From NCBI GenBank assembly GCA_035606695.1, contig DATNEW010000015.1, forward strand, positions 124,001 through 188,000: a stretch of DNA of 64,000 nucleotides. The letters run 5' to 3'. Shown here in pieces: positions 60,526 to 64,000 of the stretch. The first letter of the stretch is position 1. Each line of letters starts with the position of its first letter. Source of the DNA: Gemmatimonadaceae bacterium. GTDB lineage: Bacteria; Gemmatimonadota; Gemmatimonadetes; Gemmatimonadales; Gemmatimonadaceae. A program made the position numbers and the translations under genes. Under the pieces are notes generated by a model. It saw only the letters and a list, made by a program, of their open reading frames with translations, made no database searches and had not been told where the DNA came from.

Positions 60526-61344
60526 ATGGATCGATCGACAATCGAGGTGCGCAACCTGGCGACGCCCGCCGAGCTCCAGGCGTGCGTCGATTTGCAGCAT
60601 GAGACGTGGGGCCGCGACTTCAGCGACGTCGTTCCAGCGAGCATTCTGAAAGTCTCACAGCGCGTCGGCGGCGTCTCGGCCGGCGCGTTCGACGCAGAGG
60701 ACGCGCTCGTCGGCTTCGTGTTCGGCATCACGGGCGTCGAGCGTGGTGCGATCGTGCATTGGTCCGACATGCTCGCCGTGCGACCCGGCGCGCGAAATCT
60801 CGGCGTGGGACGACTGCTCAAGGAGCATCAGCGCCGCACCGTACGCGCACTTGGCGGCAAGGTGGTCTATTGGACGTACGATCCACTCGTCGCGCGCAAC
60901 GCTCACCTCAACTTTAATCGGCTCGGCGTGCGGTTGGCCGAGTATGTCGAGAACATGTACGGGGTGACCGACAGCATTTTGCATGGCGGCCTGCCAACCG
61001 ATCGACTGGTGGTGGCGTGGCCGACCGACGACGGCGAGATGGCGGAGTGTCTTTCGCGATCGGAGCGCGCCTTGGCTTCCGCTGATTGCCGCGCCGCCCC
61101 GCTGATCACTGACGAGTGGATGGAAGGCGCGCACGAGATGGCCGCGTTGCCGCCCTGCGTCCGCGTCGAAGTGCCGGCCGACATCGAAGGCTTGATTGCC
61201 GCGACGCCCAAGGTCGCGGCCGAATGGCGCAGGCGCGTGCGGCGCGCGCTCCAATGGGCGCTGCATTCCGGGTACGAGATGAGCGCCTTTTCGCTCGACG
61301 CAGGCAACGGGCGCGGCTACTACCTCATGACGATCGCTACATGA
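60526..61344 (+). CDS. GNAT-type acyltransferase (COG3375-like), likely D-amino acid N-succinyltransferase
   Basis: 272 residues from ATG 60526. The N-terminal GNAT part includes TPAELQACVDLQHETWGRDFSDVVPASIL, and the acetyl-CoA-loop region reads DMLAVRPGARNLGVGRLLKEHQRR (the R/Q-x-x-G-x-G/A type motif). The C-terminal half resembles COG3375 proteins that sit beside N-acylamino acid racemases. The stop overlaps the racemase start (ATGA). In the Geobacillus pathway such an enzyme succinylates D-amino acids; here this is inferred from context. Confidence 0.8.
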   Translation: MDRSTIEVRNLATPAELQACVDLQHETWGRDFSDVVPASILKVSQRVGGVSAGAFDAEDALVGFVFGITGVERGAIVHWSDMLAVRPGARNLGVGRLLKEHQRRTVRALGGKVVYWTYDPLVARNAHLNFNRLGVRLAEYVENMYGVTDSILHGGLPTDRLVVAWPTDDGEMAECLSRSERALASADCRAAPLITDEWMEGAHEMAALPPCVRVEVPADIEGLIAATPKVAAEWRRRVRRALQWALHSGYEMSAFSLDAGNGRGYYLMTIAT

Positions 61345-62471
61345 TTCAAATAACCAGTATTATACTTCGCGAAATTCACCTCGCGCTGAAGGAACCGTTT
61401 CGCATCTCGTCCGGGGTCGTCGCCGAACGGCGGATTTGTCTCCTCGAGCTGCACGACGCCGACGGCACGATCGGCTGGTCGGAGTGCGTCGCCGGCGAAC
61501 AACCCAACTACAGCGCCGAGACGATCGACACCGCGTGGCACGCGATGCGAGAATGGCTTGCGCCGCGCCTCTTGTCACAGTCGGTCGAGCACCCAGCGCG
61601 GGTCTTTGCGCTGCTCGATCGCAACGTCCGCGGTCACAACATGGCCAAGGCAGCGCTCGAGATGGGCTGCTGGGACGTCGCCGCGCGCCAGGCCAACGTC
61701 TCGTTGTCTCGCCTGCTCGGGGGCACGCGTGATCGAGTCGCCACTGGCATCTCGATCGGCATTCAGGCCAATCCCGCCGCGCTGGCCGAACGTGCGCGGG
61801 CCGCGTTCGCGAGCGGCTATCGCAAGATCAAGGTCAAGATCGAACCGGGCGCGGACATTGAGTTCGTTCGCGCGGTCCGCGCCGCGCTCGGCGACGACGT
61901 GCACATGATGGCCGACGCGAACTCGGCTTACACACTCGCCGACGCCGATCATCTCGCACGGCTCGACGAATTCAATCTCATCATGCTCGAGCAGCCGCTG
62001 GGCCGCGACGATCTCGTGCGGCACGCGCAGTTGCAACGGCGGTTGGCGACGCCCATCTGTCTTGATGAATCGATCACCGACGTCGATCGCGCCGAGGACA
62101 TGATTGCGTTGCAGGCAGGGCGCATCGTGAACATCAAGCCCGGGCGAGTCGGTGGCTTCGCGGTGTCCAAGGGCATTCACGACGTCTGTCAGCGTAGCGC
62201 CGTTCCGGTCTGGTGCGGCGGCATGCTCGAGAGCGGCATTGGTCGCGCGCACAACGTGGCGCTGGCCTCGCTGCCGAACTTCAGCCTGCCCGGCGACCTT
62301 TCGCCGAGCTCGCGCTATTGGGCGCGCGACATCGTGACGCCCGAGTGGACCATGGACGCCGACGGGATGGTGCACGTCCCACTCGACCGGCCTGGTATCG
62401 GCGTCACGGTGAACCTCGACCGCGTCGATGACATCACGGTGCGGCGTGAAGTCCTCGAGCGTCGCCAGTGA
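61341..62471 (+). CDS. N-succinylamino acid racemase/o-succinylbenzoate synthase (enolase superfamily)
   Basis: 376 residues from ATG 61341. Catalytic residues are all present: Lys164 and Lys166 in KIKVKI, Asp192 (ADANSAY), Glu217 (LEQPL), Asp242 (LDES) and Lys266 (NIKPGRVGG). These align with the Amycolatopsis enzyme (Lys163, Asp189, Glu214, Asp239, Lys263) at a constant offset of three. It should racemise N-succinyl amino acids; some homologues also make o-succinylbenzoate for menaquinone. The neighbours favour the racemase role. It is coupled on both sides. Confidence 0.9.
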   Translation: MIQITSIILREIHLALKEPFRISSGVVAERRICLLELHDADGTIGWSECVAGEQPNYSAETIDTAWHAMREWLAPRLLSQSVEHPARVFALLDRNVRGHNMAKAALEMGCWDVAARQANVSLSRLLGGTRDRVATGISIGIQANPAALAERARAAFASGYRKIKVKIEPGADIEFVRAVRAALGDDVHMMADANSAYTLADADHLARLDEFNLIMLEQPLGRDDLVRHAQLQRRLATPICLDESITDVDRAEDMIALQAGRIVNIKPGRVGGFAVSKGIHDVCQRSAVPVWCGGMLESGIGRAHNVALASLPNFSLPGDLSPSSRYWARDIVTPEWTMDADGMVHVPLDRPGIGVTVNLDRVDDITVRREVLERRQ

Positions 62472-63634
62472 TCGCCGAGGCACTGTCCCGGACGCTCGTG
62501 TCGCTGCGCCGCGCCCTTCACGAGCATCCGGAGCTCGCGCTCGAGGAAGTGAAGACCGCCGAGACGCTGGAGCGAACGCTCCGCGACCTCGGCATCTCGG
62601 ACATTCAGAGAATTGGAAAGACCGGAATCGTCGCGCGCGTGCGCGGGCGACGCTCGAGCGCCCCGCTCGTCGCCGTGCGCGGCGACATCGACGCGCTTCC
62701 AATTCAGGAAGCCACCGGCTTGCCGTTTGCCTCGCGCGTGGCCGGTGTGATGCACGCTTGCGGACACGACGTGCACGCCGCGTGGGCGGTCGGCGCCGCC
62801 GCCCTGTTGGTCGAGCAGCCGGCGGCCGGTGACGTGCTCGTGGTGCTTCAGCCGGCGGAAGAGACGGGAAAGGGTGCGCTCTCGATCATCGAGAGTGGCG
62901 CGCTCGATGGTGTGCGAGCCATCTTCGGCGCGCACGTCGATCGGCGATTTCCTGTCGGCCAGGTCGTTGCCGACGAAGGCCCGCTGGCCGCGTCAGCCGA
63001 CATGTTCGAGATCGAGATTGTCGGCGCCGGCGCACACGCCGCGCGGCCGCACGAAGCGCGAGATCCGATCGTGGCCGCCGCGGCCGTCATCACCGCGCTG
63101 CAGTCGATCGTCGCACGGCGGCTGAATCCCGCGACACCCGGTGTGGTCACTGTAGCTACGATCCACGCCGGCACGGCGAACAACGTGATTCCGGATCGTG
63201 CCGTGATGGCCGGAACCGTCCGCGCCGTCGATCGGCAGTCGCGTTCGTTGATGCTCGACGAGCTGCGTCGCCTCACGATGTCGGTTGCATCCGGGTTTGG
63301 TGTCGAGGCGCGCGTCACGATCGACGAAGGGACGCCGCCGATCGTCAATCCGGCCGAGACAACGCGATGGGCCCGTGCCGCCGCGTCCGCTGTCGTCGGC
63401 AGCGCGAACGTGGTCCCGCTTGGATTCCTCAACATGGCCGCCGAGGACTTCGCGCATTACATGGAGCGCATTCCGGGCTGCTTTCTGCGGGTCGGCGCAC
63501 GCGAGCCCGGCGGCGACGTGATCGCGGCGCATTCGCCGCGCTTCTATGCGGCCGAGGAGAGCATCGGCGTGGGGGCCGCGGTGCTCGCGGAATGCGCGCG
63601 GACGGCCTCGCGCGAATTGGAATCAAACCCATGA
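62468..63634 (+). CDS. M20-family N-acyl amino acid hydrolase (likely N-succinyl-L-amino acid desuccinylase)
   Basis: 388 residues from GTG 62468, which overlaps the racemase stop. M20/amidohydrolase landmarks: HEHPELALEE at 18-27, ACGHDVHAAW (Cys98, His100, His103 metal region), LQPAEETGKG (Glu131/Glu132), HVDRR (His156), a dimerisation domain with AHAARPHEARDP, and NMAAEDFAHYM near the end. It hydrolyses an N-acyl group from an amino acid; context suggests succinyl release from N-succinyl-L-amino acids, finishing D-to-L conversion. Confidence 0.88.
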   Translation: MIAEALSRTLVSLRRALHEHPELALEEVKTAETLERTLRDLGISDIQRIGKTGIVARVRGRRSSAPLVAVRGDIDALPIQEATGLPFASRVAGVMHACGHDVHAAWAVGAAALLVEQPAAGDVLVVLQPAEETGKGALSIIESGALDGVRAIFGAHVDRRFPVGQVVADEGPLAASADMFEIEIVGAGAHAARPHEARDPIVAAAAVITALQSIVARRLNPATPGVVTVATIHAGTANNVIPDRAVMAGTVRAVDRQSRSLMLDELRRLTMSVASGFGVEARVTIDEGTPPIVNPAETTRWARAAASAVVGSANVVPLGFLNMAAEDFAHYMERIPGCFLRVGAREPGGDVIAAHSPRFYAAEESIGVGAAVLAECARTASRELESNP

Positions 63635-63751
63635 CATTATTATCGTTGCCCGATCGGGGCGGGAACGTCCTTCAGGTGTCGATAATTACTACGGAACACA
63701 CCTAGTTTTCGGGGTAAGGCATTGGTCCTTCCTCCGCTCCAAACCCCGCCG

Positions 63752-64000
63752 ATGTCTCCTCGCTTGACCCTTCGCCAGTATGCGCTGGTGCTCACCACGC
63801 TCGCGCTTGCCGCGTGCGGCGGTACTGAGCCTGTTGCGCCGTCGAATGCGCCGCCCGCGCGCTTGAACGCTGTTACCGATCTGAGCCGCACCGCGGCCGT
63901 CGGCACGGTGATTCCCAACGCGATTGTCGTTACGGTGACGGATTCATCGGGGCGTGCGGTGCAGGGCGTCGCCGTCGCGTTCGCCGTAACGGCGGGGAAC
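63752..64000 (+). CDS. Lipoprotein with Ig-like (Big-1-type) domain, 3' end outside window
   Basis: ATG 63752 opens a frame to the right edge (83 residues). The signal is MSPRLTLRQYALVLTTLALAAC with a LAAC lipobox. After a Pro-rich linker comes VIPNAIVVTVTDSSGRAVQGVAVAFAV, the first strands of a Big-1 bacterial Ig-like domain, common in surface adhesins and invasins. A GATAAT at 63681-63686 may be the -10 of its promoter. The rest is not visible. Confidence 0.7.
   Translation, partial: MSPRLTLRQYALVLTTLALAACGGTEPVAPSNAPPARLNAVTDLSRTAAVGTVIPNAIVVTVTDSSGRAVQGVAVAFAVTAGN

Overview
The window is GC-rich, gene-dense chromosomal DNA with many GTG starts and ATGA/TGATG gene overlaps. It combines ABC-like orphan permeases of the ADOP type with PadR repressors, BlaI/M56 pairs, SusC/SusD outer-membrane proteins, a TolB-propeller amidohydrolase, a DUF1800 protein and many lipoproteins. 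That mix suggests a soil-type Gemmatimonadota bacterium (Gemmatimonadaceae-like). This is inferred from gene content; no rRNA, tRNA or single-copy marker is present to prove it. I saw no phage, plasmid, integrase, transposase or CRISPR genes.

Layout. 1-5.1 kb: a secreted TraB-like protein cut by the left edge, then two serine hydrolases, one of them an alpha/beta hydrolase split by a membrane domain. 5.1-9 kb: a VOC protein, a secreted alpha-carbonic anhydrase and a BlaI-M56 pair behind two near-identical palindromic operators. 9-14.3 kb: a third alpha/beta hydrolase, an orphan ADOP permease, and a second blaI whose partner has collapsed into an M56/thioredoxin chimera. 14.3-19.5 kb: a secreted protein, a DUF1800 lipoprotein, a candidate small RNA, a fatty-acid desaturase and two unknown genes. 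19.5-28.5 kb: a PadR-ADOP operon, an ECF42 sigma factor with its DGPF partner, a cupredoxin protein, a VOC protein, PadR with a membrane protein, and a quinoprotein-like propeller lipoprotein. 28.5-34 kb: a coupled minus-strand operon of a Tat-exported BNR propeller protein, a PMT-type protein mannosyltransferase and an unknown 423-residue protein. 34-42.6 kb: a FAD oxidoreductase, a Gly/Tyr-rich secreted protein and a SusC-SusD-lipoprotein operon with unusual leader and intergenic repeats. 42.6-47.2 kb: a Tat-exported metallo-beta-lactamase-fold hydrolase coupled to a secreted aspartoacylase-like hydrolase, an OFA-type MFS transporter with its tiny partner peptide, and a double cupredoxin lipoprotein. 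47.4-54.5 kb: a dipeptidyl peptidase IV, two tandem paralogous lipoproteins, and an 1138-residue propeller-amidohydrolase. 54.5-57.6 kb: a second PadR-ADOP operon. 57.6-60.5 kb: a Dph6-like ATPase and a TonB receptor. 60.5-63.6 kb: an acyltransferase / N-succinylamino acid racemase / M20 hydrolase operon. The right edge cuts an Ig-like lipoprotein.

How the genes work together. Much of the window encodes the cell surface: exported peptidases and hydrolases, TonB-linked uptake, copper-fold lipoproteins and drug- or stress-responsive permeases. The 60.5-63.6 kb operon fits conversion of D-amino acids to L-amino acids through N-succinyl intermediates. Regulation is unusually visible. Each PadR gene has its own dyad, BlaI has paired palindromes, and two separate sites carry direct repeats with an 11-bp period of the type bound by OmpR/PhoB-family regulators.
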